From the NCBI GenBank assembly GCA_905250885.1, contig CAJNOQ010003451.1, positions 1-20,245 on the forward strand: DNA of 20,245 bases. The letters run 5' to 3'. Positions 8,833-19,400 of the stretch are shown piece by piece (within the stretch, counting starts at the first letter, position 1; each line of letters starts with the position of its first letter). The notes beneath the pieces were generated by a model that was given only the letters and a program-made list of their open reading frames with translations, was not told the DNA's origin and searched no databases. This stretch comes from Didymodactylos carnosus. Taxonomy: Eukaryota; Rotifera; Eurotatoria; Philodinida; Philodinidae. The position numbers and the translations under genes are program-made.

Positions 8833-10991
8833 ATGCAGCAATCATCATCTGTTAATCAATTGAATACAAATGATATTGGCGATAAATCTCCGTCTTATCC
8901 ATTGTTACATCAAAATGTACTAGAATCCGTAATTAGTAATGATAATACAAATGATCAACAATCATTATTATCACTACTTGATTCGATTATCGATGATTTA
9001 ATATTTAATATTGTCGTTGAATTACACACATCAGATCCATCCACTTTAGTCACTACTACCACTAACACATTACATCAATCACAAAAACCAAAAAATGGTT
9101 CGACAAGAAAACGTCGAAAATCTTTAACACCGGTATCATCAACAACACAACAACTGTCAACATCGACAATAAATATTGCAAAATTTACAGCTGTATGTCC
9201 TCATTGTGGTCAAAACAATATTGTTGCAATACGTTTTGCCTATCATTTAGCCAAATGTCTAGGTTAGTTCATTGATTATTCCCACTAAAACATAGAGTTA
9301 AGTAAATTCTATTTAAATAGTAAAATCTTTTATCAATCTTAACTCTTTCCAGCCGGCAAATACAGCAAAAAATGTTACCATATGGCAACATCCGGCTGAA
9401 AAGGGTTAAGTAAAGTTATCTCGATTCGCAGTTTGACTTTCTTTCAGTCGATTTACGATCTTTGTTCATCATTATTGTTTTGTTACTATTTTAGGTGTGG
9501 GTCGTTCATCCGCCCGTACAGCAAAAAATCGTTTAATTGAATATGGCATGCTTAACGATGCAGATGAAGATGAATATGTCTATATTAATGAACATTATCC
9601 AGCAACTAATGGAATTTTAGAGGAACAGTATGATGCTAGTTCCTGTACAGGTAATATTTACAATTATGAAATCTGTAATGATAGTTGATAGAAACTTCAT
9701 TTTATCAGAATACAAGTAGAAAAATATTCTATTATAGTATTCGAAACTAAAACTATCGAAAAACACAAAAATCAATTTTGTACGAATGAAGCTTCGAACA
9801 TATGAGCTTAGCGTTGCAGTAAACTGCTAAAATTAAATCTACTGTTCTGTGTCTATATTCATGTACAACGATTGAAGTTGTGCAATCGACTCGATATTAC
9901 CAGTAGTCATTTTTCCTTTTAGTATGTTTTTTGTGTTCTGTTTTTGATATAAGAAATAATAGTTCTATTACTAAAAAGAAAAACAGTCGAGAAGTTTTAT
10001 AAAATCAGTGATACCAATAATTACTTTTTTTGCCATTTGTTTTTTGATTACTTTGCAAGGTACATAATTAATTTTTCTAAACTTACTCGATCTAAGGTAG
10101 ACAATGAACTATAGCTCATACCATATATAACAAGTTCAGTGTTATTGTTTAAGTAATAAAATCCTTTATTTTTTTAGATTCGACATCAAGTTCTGTTACA
10201 TTATTCCAGACAAATCATAATATTTTGGAGACAAAACTAAATGGAACTCGACGTCATGCAAGTGAAGATGAATATAAACAAGACTTTGAGGACGAAGAAG
10301 AAGATGATGATTGGCGTCCACGAAAAAAACGAAAACGGCAAACAACAAAACAACGAAAATTTGGAAGAACGAAAAAGAAACAACAAGAACAACAACAATC
10401 GTCTTCAATTGCTCCCGTAGAAAATGATTTTGAACTAGAATGCATTATTCCATTGGAAAAAGTCGAGTAAGAGGCGAATGGAGTGTTCGAGGATGACTTT
10501 TACCCTTAAATACCATTTCCAGTTATAGAAAGATATAGTAGTTACTCTATAATTTTGTTGAGACTCCTTGAAGAAAATGTCTGCTAATTGATCGACTTTG
10601 TATCCAATAGTCATTGCAATACTTTCTGTTGTCATTTAGTTCAGTAACAAAAGAAACGATTATTCCAGTAATTCAATTACAAGACACAACGGTTACCCAT
10701 ACATCAGCCGTCATACACAAAACACCCGAAAAAGCACCACAAAAAAATTTATTTTTCACAACAAAAAAATCTCCGACTTTCTCAAAAGTTTCATGCGATC
10801 AATCAAAATTATCCTGTCGTTTACAACCATTTTTCAATCATTCCTCTCAATCTTCTTTGTCGACCTCATCGACAACTCTTCCTACATCTTCACCTACATC
10901 GACAATCACAACGACGACGACATTGTATCCAGGTACACCCTTCAGTCATCAATTTATTTTATCATCACCATTGAACAACAGTGCGAAATAA
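8833..10991 (+). CDS. SGF11: SAGA deubiquitinase-module subunit SGF11 / ATXN7L3-like
   Basis: SGF11/ATXN7L3 activates the USP22/Ubp8 deubiquitinase that removes ubiquitin from histone H2B, working with ENY2 and ATXN7 in the nuclear SAGA complex. Four exons, 8833-9262, 9495-9650, 10178-10466 and 10640-10991, stay in frame across introns of 232, 527, 173 nt (phases 1, 1, 2) and give 408 residues. Residues 44-66 (SLLSLLDSIIDDLIFNIVVE) fit the ENY2-binding helix. A basic stretch KRRK lies at 93-96. The SGF11 zinc finger uses Cys122, Cys125, His138 and Cys142 and continues across intron 1 into GVGRSSARTAKNRL, the family signature. Residues 225-240 are acidic (EDEEEDDD), then WRPRKKRKR is basic, as in ATXN7L3. 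The last 110 residues are Ser/Thr-rich without a recognisable SCA7 domain, so the protein is more like insect Sgf11 than vertebrate ATXN7L3. The exon 4 tail is the least certain part. Confidence 0.88.
9339..9409. mobile_element. 71-bp piggyBac-type MITE in SGF11 intron 1
   Basis: The element starts and ends with TTAA. Its arms at 9338-9356 and 9392-9410 pair at 17 of 19 positions (CTTAACTCTTTCCAGCCGG against the inverse of CCGGCTGAAAAGGGTTAAG). The interior has a second near-perfect palindrome at 9372-9391 centred on CCATATGG. TTAA boundaries followed by CCCT-like termini are typical of piggyBac-superfamily insertions. It lies wholly inside the 232-nt intron and leaves the splice sites intact. 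Family assignment is inference; the nested inverted repeat is directly visible. Confidence 0.65.
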
Positions 10992-12700
10992 TCTTTCATT
11001 TTCCAGACAGTCTTTCGTTCAATTTATTTCTCACTTTGTCTTTTGAATTATTGACAAGATTATACAACACGAACTGTTTTCAATTAGAAAACAAAACGTT
11101 ACACGAAACAGTTGCATATTAATTATTTCGTTTTTCCTTTTCAGTTCTTTTTATCTCAACAAGGAAGTAGTTATGGTCTGAAGACAGTTTAGAAAAGAAA
11201 TGTTTTGTACTATCAGTCTTATAGTTCTTCCATAGTTGGCATAGCCAGTGTTTTTGAACTAACTTTTTCTTTAAGAAATTGTTATCCATTTATAAAATTG
11301 TGAATATTCTTATGCAGGCTTTATCTAGAATCAAAAGAACTTGAGCAATAAACTTGTCCAGTAACAGTTCTATTCAACAGTGGAAAGTCGTAAGCTCATT
11401 GGTCCAAAGTATCTTTTTCTATAGTAAGATCTAAGTTTTATCGCTCAAAAACAATCATTAATTTTCTTCTTAACTGAACTATCCTCTATCTTTTTTCTTT
11501 TTAACAACAATTTGCCAGTTACACGTCTGTACTATACATTAATTTCTTTTTTCAAAATATCATTGCAAATCAATTCATCTTTTCTGATCAATAAACGATC
11601 ATCATCTTTAGTGGCATAGGAAAAATGTGTTAATGTATAAAAGAAAATTTTTTTGCTCAATCATAGTTGTGTTTGTAACCTTTTCTTTTTATCAATGCCG
11701 TTCGTGATTTTGTTTTTTTTTCCTTTTTGTTTTCTTTTATATGAAATTGCAAATTTATTTTGCAATTTTATTGTTTTACAGCATGTGTACACGTTCTTTC
11801 TTTCATGAATCTATTTTTGTAGTTTACTGCAAATCTAAGTTCATATAGTTCGAGTTTCTATTCGTACAAAATTAAATTTATGTTTTTCAATAGTTTGAGT
11901 TTTAGAATACTATAATGGAATTTCTTTCACTTGTATTCTTGAAAAATAAAGCTAATATCATATATTTTCGTTGTCACTGTTTTTTCTCTTTTTTTTTGTT
12001 GTTGCTGACAATTGTTTTTTTCCATATGTAATTCGATGTATTTTGCTCTGCTTTTTTTCTTGCTCAGTCTTCTTAAGGAAAAAAAATAAATCAGATACTA
12101 TTGATCTGAAAAAAATGTTTTTTTTTTTTTACCAATACATGTTTTTATCGATGTTAAATAAAATCGATGTTAATTAATCGAGTTATTAATGAAAGTAAAA
12201 TACCAAACACTGACGGAAACTTGTTAAATACAAAATTCACAGAGCTAATATACTATTGATTCCCTCTCAAATCTGAACGTACGGTTAGTGAATGAAAATA
12301 AGAAAAATGGCCAGTCCTTGAACGAGCATTTTTGCTCAAGTATACAGTATGCTAATGGCAGATGATAAACTGATATCCCACCGATAGTTTCTAAAAAAAG
12401 AGGTTTCGTAGTTTAAAAAAAAAGGGGAAAAGAGGAGTTCAGTTTTTTCGGGCGAAAAATGCTAACAAATAAACATCCTCGCAAGTGTAGAATCATGTAA
12501 CGGTAGCATATCTATGATCTGCGTTCAATGGCGAATCGAAGCAGCGAAAAATGAAATTCAGTATTGTTCACATATATTTTGCATCGTTCATAATATACGC
12601 ACTGCAAAATGAGAAAACAACAGAAATTTCGTTCATCTATTGTTTTTTTTCGTCTAAAGTGGAATTTGTCCGCAATCACTAGAGGAGTGGAGTACACAGA
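10992..12700. other. SGF11 3' flank and T-rich intergenic DNA
   Basis: No further exon or gene is supported. The sequence is strongly T-rich on the + strand, with several AATAAA words (11347, 11590, 11944) that could end the SGF11 transcript; the first at 11347-11352 lies about 355 bases after the stop. Short frames here encode only Phe/Leu-rich peptides and carry no motif. Confidence 0.45.
11347..11352 (+). terminator. candidate SGF11 polyadenylation signal AATAAA
   Basis: This is the first canonical AATAAA downstream of the SGF11 stop codon. A mildly T-rich stretch follows. Other signals downstream are equally possible. Confidence 0.3.
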
Positions 12701-12736
12701 CTTTCCGGTTATTCTTAGGGATGGGAGAGACTAAAA

Positions 12737-12811
12737 AATTTTGCTTCGCAGAAAGTGGCTGGTGAAAAATAGTTTTGGAAATTTTTGGACAGAACGTTGC
12801 TGGTGAAAAAA
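12737..12811. repeat. degenerate two-copy tandem repeat, unit about 42 bp
   Basis: AATTTTGCTTCGCAGAAAG... and AATTTTTGGACAGAACG... each run into GCTGGTGAAAAA (12758-12769 and 12799-12810). They align at roughly 26 of 33 positions. GGGATGGGA before the pair and GGGAGGGACC after it suggest a decayed repeat element of unknown class. Open frames cross it on both strands but match nothing I recognise. Confidence 0.5.
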
Positions 12812-13071
12812 CGTCAAAGATTTGGCCAGATGGTTCAAAATCTTTTGGTTGGGAGGGACCAGCACCTCCGTTGAGGATGAACAATCAAATTCTCTTCGAA
12901 GTAATTGTCAAGCCCTACCGGTTGGGTCTACGTACGTTCCTCATCTACATTGATGACCTTGATCGAAACTTGACTTGAAAACATAATCATTCTTCTGCGC
13001 CACTTTGTTACGGTGGCTAGTGTCGCAAAAAGGATAACGCGACCGTGAACAATGATCTTGTTATTATTTAT

Positions 13072-14050
13072 CAGTGCTCCTTGCGATGGATTTACTCGTT
13101 ACTAGTAACTAGTAACTAACTAATTTGGTTACTTCGTTATCAGTAACGAGTAACTAATCCAGTTACTTCGTTACTCTCCTGAAGGTAACGAAGTAACGAA
13201 AATGTTTTTTAAAGGAAAAGACATATTCAACTTCTTTTCGATATTCTCTGTCATTCTAACATATAAATCTTCGTATGAAAACGTCATCTTTCCCTAGTAT
13301 GACTAAAGCTCTAGAATTTATTAGTTATAATACGCAAAACGAAAATATTTCTCAAAACATTTAGGTTCTTTGACTTAAAATTTTTTCAAGATTGTCGAAA
13401 CCATCGTCAAAAGCTGCTGCACTAAGAAATTATTTCAATACTTCATTAGAGTATTGCAAGAAATGAAGAGACTTTTTTGACCAAAGTTTTATCATTTACA
13501 TTTGTTGCTACAGGCCTACTGATTTCTTTATTTCAAATATGCAAAAAATGATTCGTAAACTAACGGCATGCACTGCGTCACCTTGTCTCATTTTAGTCGA
13601 AAATAAGTGATCTATTCTTGATTTTCCTTCTCCACCGGCAAAAATATTAGACGAAAGGAAAAGTCCGATAACGATGTCTCCAGACATGTGTTATATACAA
13701 AGATCAAATCCTTGATTTACCATCTTTTCAGTCTACGGATCAAGAACAGCGTATTCGTATTTCAAAATGTTTTGAAACACCCACAGGAGTTAAGTTTCTT
13801 CTGTCTTATTATTGATCAATAAAAGAACTTTGGTCATATTAGGGAAAGGTGACTTTCGTATAAAGATTTATATGTTAGAACGATAGAGAATATTGAAAAG
13901 AAGTTGAATATGGCTTTTTCCTTAAAACTAATTTTCGTTACTTCATTACTTTCTCGAGAGTAACGAAGTAACTGGATTAGTTACTTAGCAAATAGTAACT
14001 ATGTTAGTTACTCGTGACTGGTGACGAAATAATTACTCTGATACTAACTG
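13072..14050. mobile_element. about 1-kb non-autonomous foldback transposon with GTAAC-rich terminal inverted repeats
   Basis: The blocks 13151-13308 and 13828-13983 are reverse complements at roughly 87 percent by hand alignment. Outside them both ends carry clustered GTAACT/AGTTAC words (13091-13200 and 13936-14015). Both arms contain TATTCAACTTCTTTTC and CTAACATATAAATCTT. The interior has no long reading frame, so it is non-autonomous. The outer limits are uncertain: CAGTG at 13072 and AACTG at 14046-14050 are the best terminal pair and would fit a hAT-like element, but no convincing 8-bp target duplication is seen. Confidence 0.75.
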
Positions 14051-16320
14051 ATTAATTTTCCGTAACTTCGAGAGCGGTGAAAAAGAAAAATCAACTTTTG
14101 ATATGGTGACGCTAGAATATCATTTTGATGGCGTGATAGTAAAACTTTCATAACGTTGAATCCAAGCATCCCTCAAAGCTTTCTTATTCTAGCATTGTAC
14201 TACAATACTAAAAGTTTAGAAGATTCAGTATTTTGGGCTTTATAGAAAACTTCTTCAAAACCATCATTCAGCAGTGTTTTATAAAAGCTTTTTTTTTCGT
14301 TTTATAAGATTTATTATGGCTGGAGAATGATAGTAACCAATAAAAAGTCGTTTATCATCAAGGAAATTCCTCTACCTTTGTTTGAAAAAGCAGTAGCTGA
14401 AGGAAAAGTAATTTCTATACCGTCTTTTGAGCTATTTCCAATGATGAAGTCGGTTTTGGGTATAATGTCAAGTTTTCGGCGATAATTGTTTCTACTATCT
14501 TAGACTCATTCATCAGAAACTTGTTCTTGTACCTTGTTCGTTCTGTACCATGTTGCCTGTTAAGAAACTCATAAGAACTTTTTTGAATTAATGATTAATT
14601 ATTCAGTTAAATTTAATGTCTTGCATAATGATAATGTACAACATTCTACGCACAATAGAAACGATGTCGCTTTTCTTCTCGTTGAATAGTTTTGAGAAAC
14701 TATTCATTCGTTTATCAACCAAAACTGACTACTATCAATGTCAAATTCTAATGAACGTGGCCATTTTTTAATAAGTAATTCAAAAATTCCATAGGATATT
14801 CGTGGATTCACCTATGGCACTAGTCATATTCTACATTCACCTGATGGTAAACTATGCGAAAAACTGAAATAACAGAAAAGCTAAACTCGACTTCAAATTA
14901 ATCATACATTAATTTCATACTGCTTTAGTGATACAAAAATTATTCACATGCTTAAAAACTTTAACATACCATGTTGTATTCTACAAAACAAGGCATCTTA
15001 AAACAAGACGGAAGAAAATAAGATGCAATGGATGTAGACAATCAACTCACGACCGATTTATGCATCTTATTGTACTAGTTAGAATCTTAAAGAAATTTTG
15101 TAGTAGTACCTAGCAGAGCTACTTTACTGGCAGAATGAGAAATGCAGAAAAACGTTATTATTTGTTCTAAAAATCGTTGTTCTTTCGGTCTTAAAAGCAA
15201 ACAATTATTACTAGTTTAATGATAAAAGTTTGATACAAAAAGTTGTTTGTACAATGTTGATAGTACAAGTAAAAGCTCAATTAATTGATTAATAGAGTAG
15301 ATGATATTCTTCTTTGTTCAAAGCAAAAATCGGACTCTATAGTACCATTGGACTTCAAATTGAAAACCAGTCTTTTATGGCAGATTACATCTTCTTAACG
15401 TGGAGAAAGTACACTCGAGTAAAGGGGACGGTCGTCTGTGGTGCGTACTGTTAGGCTGTCAGCGGAAGTCACATAACCTTCCATCGAAATATTCTAAAAA
15501 TCAGTTCAGTATCCCGTTTTAGCCAGAAAAGTTTTGTCCATAAAGTGATGCATTCAGAATTTAAGACTTTGAGAAATTTTGTTAAATCTTCTTTCGCTGC
15601 GCCTTTGCAGAACCATCGAGGTCTTAAAAACACATCATTGGCACATTGAGATACATGGTTAACTTTGCAAAAAAAATTGGCCGTTTCACGGTATATGAGC
15701 CTATTCTTGGAAGATTATTAATAGTTTATTTTGAAATCTACAAAGTTCTCTTTAAAAAGCGGAATTTTGATATGAATTGTTCTAGCGTTTCTTTGTGCGC
15801 TTCTTTTACCGTCAGATTTTGACTTTACTCTTTTGTTCGTTGTTGTAAAGGGCCCTTTCAGTTATGGTCATGAATTTCTGTTTTGGAATCCCTTGGTACA
15901 TTACCAAAGAAAAGAAAGAAACAAAAATTTCTATATCGATGTGGATGTGTAGGTGAGGAAGAAAATGATGTCTTAACTATCACGCTGACAAAGAGAAACG
16001 GAAACTTTATTTCCAACTTGACTCATTGGTACATAATCATTTTTTGTTCTCTTCCTATAACACATTTCTCTCTCACACAGTCAAGACGTGACGTACATCT
16101 TTCTTCTTTCTCTGTATACGTGGCCTCACTCACGTGTAGGTCACATTTTTCCCTTATTTCTCTACTTATTTGCATACTTTTAAATGAACGAAAAACTCGA
16201 AATGATACTTATGACAAAAACAGAACAAACTTACATGTTAAGAATGATTTAAATTATATTGGAAATTACTCGAATAAGGATGAACAAACAGTGACTTTTA
16301 GTTAAAAATGATAGGGTGTT
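14051..16320. other. gene-free stretch between mobile elements
   Basis: No gene can be supported. The longest frame (about 15883-16305) has no ATG start, begins with a basic Lys-rich stretch and has no recognised domain. A frame at 14928-15113 is Lys/Arg-rich and unrecognised. The region may contain decayed transposon interior, but I see no transposase or reverse-transcriptase motif good enough to call. Confidence 0.4.
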
Positions 16321-16329
16321 TACTGATTG

Positions 16330-16988
16330 ATTGAATGAAAGGTCTAGTATCATTAATGGACATTATCTAAGACTAGATAGTCGCTATCAACAATACAACA
16401 GTGATTTTCTTTGTAATCAACAGTATCAGTTTATGCAACAATAACATAATGATTATTATAGTCATCAATCCCTAGCAGATTATACAAATTAAGGTCGATC
16501 GAACCATCTGCAACAGTCTGCTGATCCATCTAAGCGTACACAGTCAGTTAAAATATCAACTCCAACGCTCACTCAATCATCTGGACTGACAATGAATTAT
16601 GATTTGATGAATCATTCGATTATTCATCAACATGTAGCATGTTTTACACAACAACTATCTAATCCTAATACAATACTCCCCAATACCAAAAAGACTATTT
16701 TAAAATGAGCAGTATATGAAGAGTAACATATATAAACGCCCAAAACATTAACCCGTTAGCATCTTAATAATAACTAATATAGTATACCATTCTCGCACTT
16801 AAAACGTGCAGTTGCAAACAATCTACCATGTTTTATTATACAATATGATTAAATATTTCACCACATTATTTTAAATCCTGTTAAACCTGCTGGTCATTTT
16901 AAACAAATTAATTATTTCTATGATCGTGCAACAATCAATTACCGGTTTACAGTTACAGATTTGTAAGAATATAATGGGGTACTACAAC
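16330..16988 (+). pseudogene. 5' part of a decayed Gag-like retroelement gene
   Basis: One main + frame between about 16352 and 16720 reads as Gln/Asn/Tyr-rich protein (for example YQQYNSDF and SADPSKRTQSVKIS) but is broken by several TAA/TGA stops, some at positions where CAA runs are expected. A further stretch before the insertion reads ILNPVKPAGHFKQINYFYD and then meets a stop. Low-complexity Gln/Asn leaders before a nucleic-acid-binding Gag region are common in invertebrate retroelements. It continues on the far side of the transposon at 16992-18154. Identification rests on the downstream zinc-knuckle part. Confidence 0.5.
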
Positions 16989-16991
16989 TTA
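16989..16991. repeat. left TTA target-site duplication
   Basis: TTA directly precedes the terminal CGAGGGAAGG of the transposon and is matched by TTA at 18155-18157. A 3-bp TTA/TAA duplication is characteristic of PIF/Harbinger insertions. Confidence 0.6.
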
Positions 16992-18154
16992 CGAGGGAAG
17001 GCCCCCAACTGTTCAGAAGCTTTTGGCCCAAAACTTAGTGAACAATAGGTAATCGAGCGTCCTGATTCCCAATATTACATTGGTTTGGGCCTAATTTTAG
17101 TTTAAAGACCCGGTTTTTGAAATACTGGGTTTTGGGGTCGAAAAGCCATTCGCAATAAAAACATTTTTTGACCCGTGAATAATATGAAAGAGCATATCGC
17201 GAAACCCACGTAAGACTATTTTTCAAGGTTTTAGAGGGGGTTTTGAAAGACTAAAACTTAAAACTACACCCAGGAAAACGCGTTGTCGCACTTATGCGTT
17301 TTGTGCGATACAAATACTGTTTTCTAGGTTATCGAACGTGCCAAATTTGAATATTCCATTGTTTTCAGTACTTAGAAGAGAAAAAAAATAGCCTATATTT
17401 ATATCAAAATTTACACGAAAAACGAAATATTCTACAGCTGATGTACTAGACTGGGAAACTTGGAATACATGTAAGCGATCACAGAAAATAAAGAAACCAA
17501 GAACTAACACTGGAAAAATTCCTGAAAAAAGGAGAACGAAAAGAACTAATACGGGGGAAATTCCTCATAGAAAGAAAGAGAACGAAAAAGATACATATAG
17601 TAGACAATAAGAAATAACACTGGAGAAATTCTTGACAGAAAGAAAGAGAACGAACATACATATATATATGATACCTATCATACAATTCTCTCTTATGGCA
17701 CGTCTTTAATATGTGCCATAACACAATAATCTTCAGAAAAGCGAAAGAAACTAGTAGTTGTATAGATTTGACCTAATGCCATTTACACATTGTTCTTTGC
17801 TTCTTTCTTGTAGCAATACATTACTCACGTTCGTTCCCTCGATTTTATCAATATAGCACTTTTAATCCTCAATTTCCTTAGTAAACCCTTTCTTTTCCTT
17901 TCCCTATATTTCAACCAACTTGTTTATAAAAATAACCGTGAAATCAGAAAAATCATTCAAGGTAATTCATTCAAATTGTCTTTTAATTCATTTTTTCATG
18001 GTTTTCGACCCCAAAACCCAGTATTTCAAAAACCGGGTCTTTAAACTAAAATTGGGCCCAAATCAATGTAATATTCGGAATCAGGACACTCGATTACCTA
18101 TTGTCCACTAAGTTTTGGGCTAAAAGCTTCTGAACAGTTGAGGGCCTTCCCTCG
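16992..18154. mobile_element. 1163-bp non-autonomous TIR transposon inserted in the Gag-like pseudogene
   Basis: Terminal arms of 153 bp (16992-17144 and 18002-18154) are reverse complements with about seven mismatches, near 95 percent identity, beginning CGAGGGAAGGCCC. Both ends abut TTA, giving a probable 3-bp target duplication. The interior has no reading frame above about 80 codons and includes a diverged tandem repeat, so the element needs a transposase from elsewhere. The TSD size and sequence favour a PIF/Harbinger-like origin; the TIR sequence itself does not prove it. Host sequence on both sides reads as parts of one broken Gag-like gene. Confidence 0.88.
17499..17652. repeat. diverged three-copy repeat inside the TIR transposon
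   Basis: Three units starting AAGAA(C)TAA near 17499, 17541 and 17609 each continue with ACTGGAGAAATTC-like sequence and end in GAGAACGAA. Spacing is 42 and then 68 bases because the middle unit is followed by an ATACATATAG stretch. Subterminal or internal repeats of this kind are frequent in non-autonomous transposons. Confidence 0.6.
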
Positions 18155-18157
18155 TTA
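18155..18157. repeat. right TTA target-site duplication
   Basis: TTA follows the terminal CCTTCCCTCG of the transposon and matches the TTA at 16989-16991. Confidence 0.6.
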
Positions 18158-19000
18158 GCCATATTGCAGTAGATAGTCGATCATAGCATACAAATAGCTA
18201 ACACGATGACATATTGTACTAAACGTTGGAGTTTGGGTCATCTGAGAGATGCATGTACAATACTAACTCAAAGATGTCGAATATGTTTAGGTAATTTTGA
18301 TCCAAATCATCAAGGTTCTAATGTTCTAAGATATGCTAATTGTCAACAGGAGCATCAATCATCAGATCCAATGTGTGATATTATTCGTCGTTGTCGTACA
18401 GATCTAAATGAAGCTATTAATATTTCTATTCTAGAAGATAAATTAGATCGTCGGACAACACCACAGCAACAGCTCCAATAGACAACATTTCATTATAATA
18501 ATAAAGAATTTCTAGCAATGAATGATGATAAAATTAAGTTTAATGGATAAAATCTACAGAATAACGATCAACAGAACATAATGAACTATTTACGGCAAAT
18601 GAATAATGTAAGCAACATCTTATATAAATTAATGATAAATTAAATGTACAACAGCAAGAAATGGAAATTAATATAATAAATATTCAGTTGAACAGAATAG
18701 TGGTACAAGCAACTTTGTTAACTATATCAGAATGTTGAATAATGTGATTAAACCTCTTATTAATCTAGTACAAGGTGAACAAGAAAAGAACGAATTTCAC
18801 GAGCTTTGAACGATCAGTGTAATGATTTACACAAACATCATATAAAAATTAAAGAAGATTTTATTACTATAGATACGACTAGAGTACTAAATTAGCAGCA
18901 TTCAACTTCTGTCGTAACTGCAATAAATATTCCCAATGATAATATAAATAATAATGATGATGATAGTCAATTATTAGATTATAGTAAGTGAGAACTTTAA
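18158..19000 (+). pseudogene. 3' part of the decayed Gag-like gene with zinc knuckles
   Basis: A clean frame from an ATG at 18206 to a TAG at 18479-18481 encodes 91 residues. They begin with a CCHC-type knuckle pattern (CTKRWSLGHLRDAC) whose second Cys is Arg. A Cys pair CRIC follows, then a second knuckle-like YANCQQEHQSSDPMC in which the first expected Cys is Tyr. Such knuckles bind nucleic acid in Gag/ORF1 proteins of retroelements. After 18481 the reading shifts among frames and is broken by many stops, but Gln/Asn-rich and helix-forming stretches persist to about 19000. No reverse transcriptase, integrase or endonuclease is visible. The gene was probably already decaying when, or soon after, the transposon at 16992 landed in it. 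Confidence 0.65.
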
Positions 19001-19223
19001 TTCAATGAATCTGAACGCTCAAAATTTCGTCAGCACTGCAGTAGACGCAAGCTCAGCTGATAAAGGTTCGTAAGAGAATGACGTATTGTAATTTTTCTGA
19101 TCATATGATAAAAAAGATTTGTGTTTATTTGTATGAGTGGTTTTCTCGTTTTTCTCTTGACTCTCTTCTTGATAACTGGAAAAGATACTGGCAAAATGTC
19201 ATATATACAAACGAATGCTTAAA

Positions 19224-19400
19224 ACAGTAGAGGTGAGTTGCATGCTGTGCTTGGAAAAATGAATCAGGAGGAAGTTTTCTTCTAGAAAAATGACTCGAAG
19301 TGACTCGAGTCAATCTTTGATGCAATTCGGACTCGGAACTGGACTCGAAGGCTCCTGACTAGGACTCAGCTCAGACTCGAAAAGTGGTGGTGACTCGTCC
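19224..19400. mobile_element. probable DNA-transposon end with subterminal GACTC repeats
   Basis: CAGTAGAGGTGAGTTGC at 19224 has the look of a hAT terminus. From 19291 to 19397 the word GACTC occurs about eight times, mostly as GACTCG(A), including the 12-bp palindrome TGACTCGAGTCA at 19301-19312. Clustered hexamer words near one end are typical of transposase-binding subterminal repeats. No matching second terminus is found, so the right limit is unknown. Confidence 0.4.

Noticed and set aside
10196-10445. Reverse-strand frames rich in Ser or in Val/Phe
   Set aside because: They are antisense shadows of the acidic and basic repeats encoded by SGF11 exon 3.
12654-12978. Overlapping frames on both strands (GPSQPKDFEPSGQIF and its complement)
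   Set aside because: Both lie over a degenerate tandem repeat with G-rich flanks; no domain recognised, so I treat it as a repeat.
14780-14850. Possible reverse-transcriptase-like fragment (DSPMALVIFYIH)
   Set aside because: Only a vague resemblance to the conserved PMG..LA box; no other RT motif nearby in any frame.
15883-16305. Longest uninterrupted frame outside the called genes, about 140 codons
   Set aside because: No ATG at its start, no recognised domain, and no splice partner; insufficient for a gene call.
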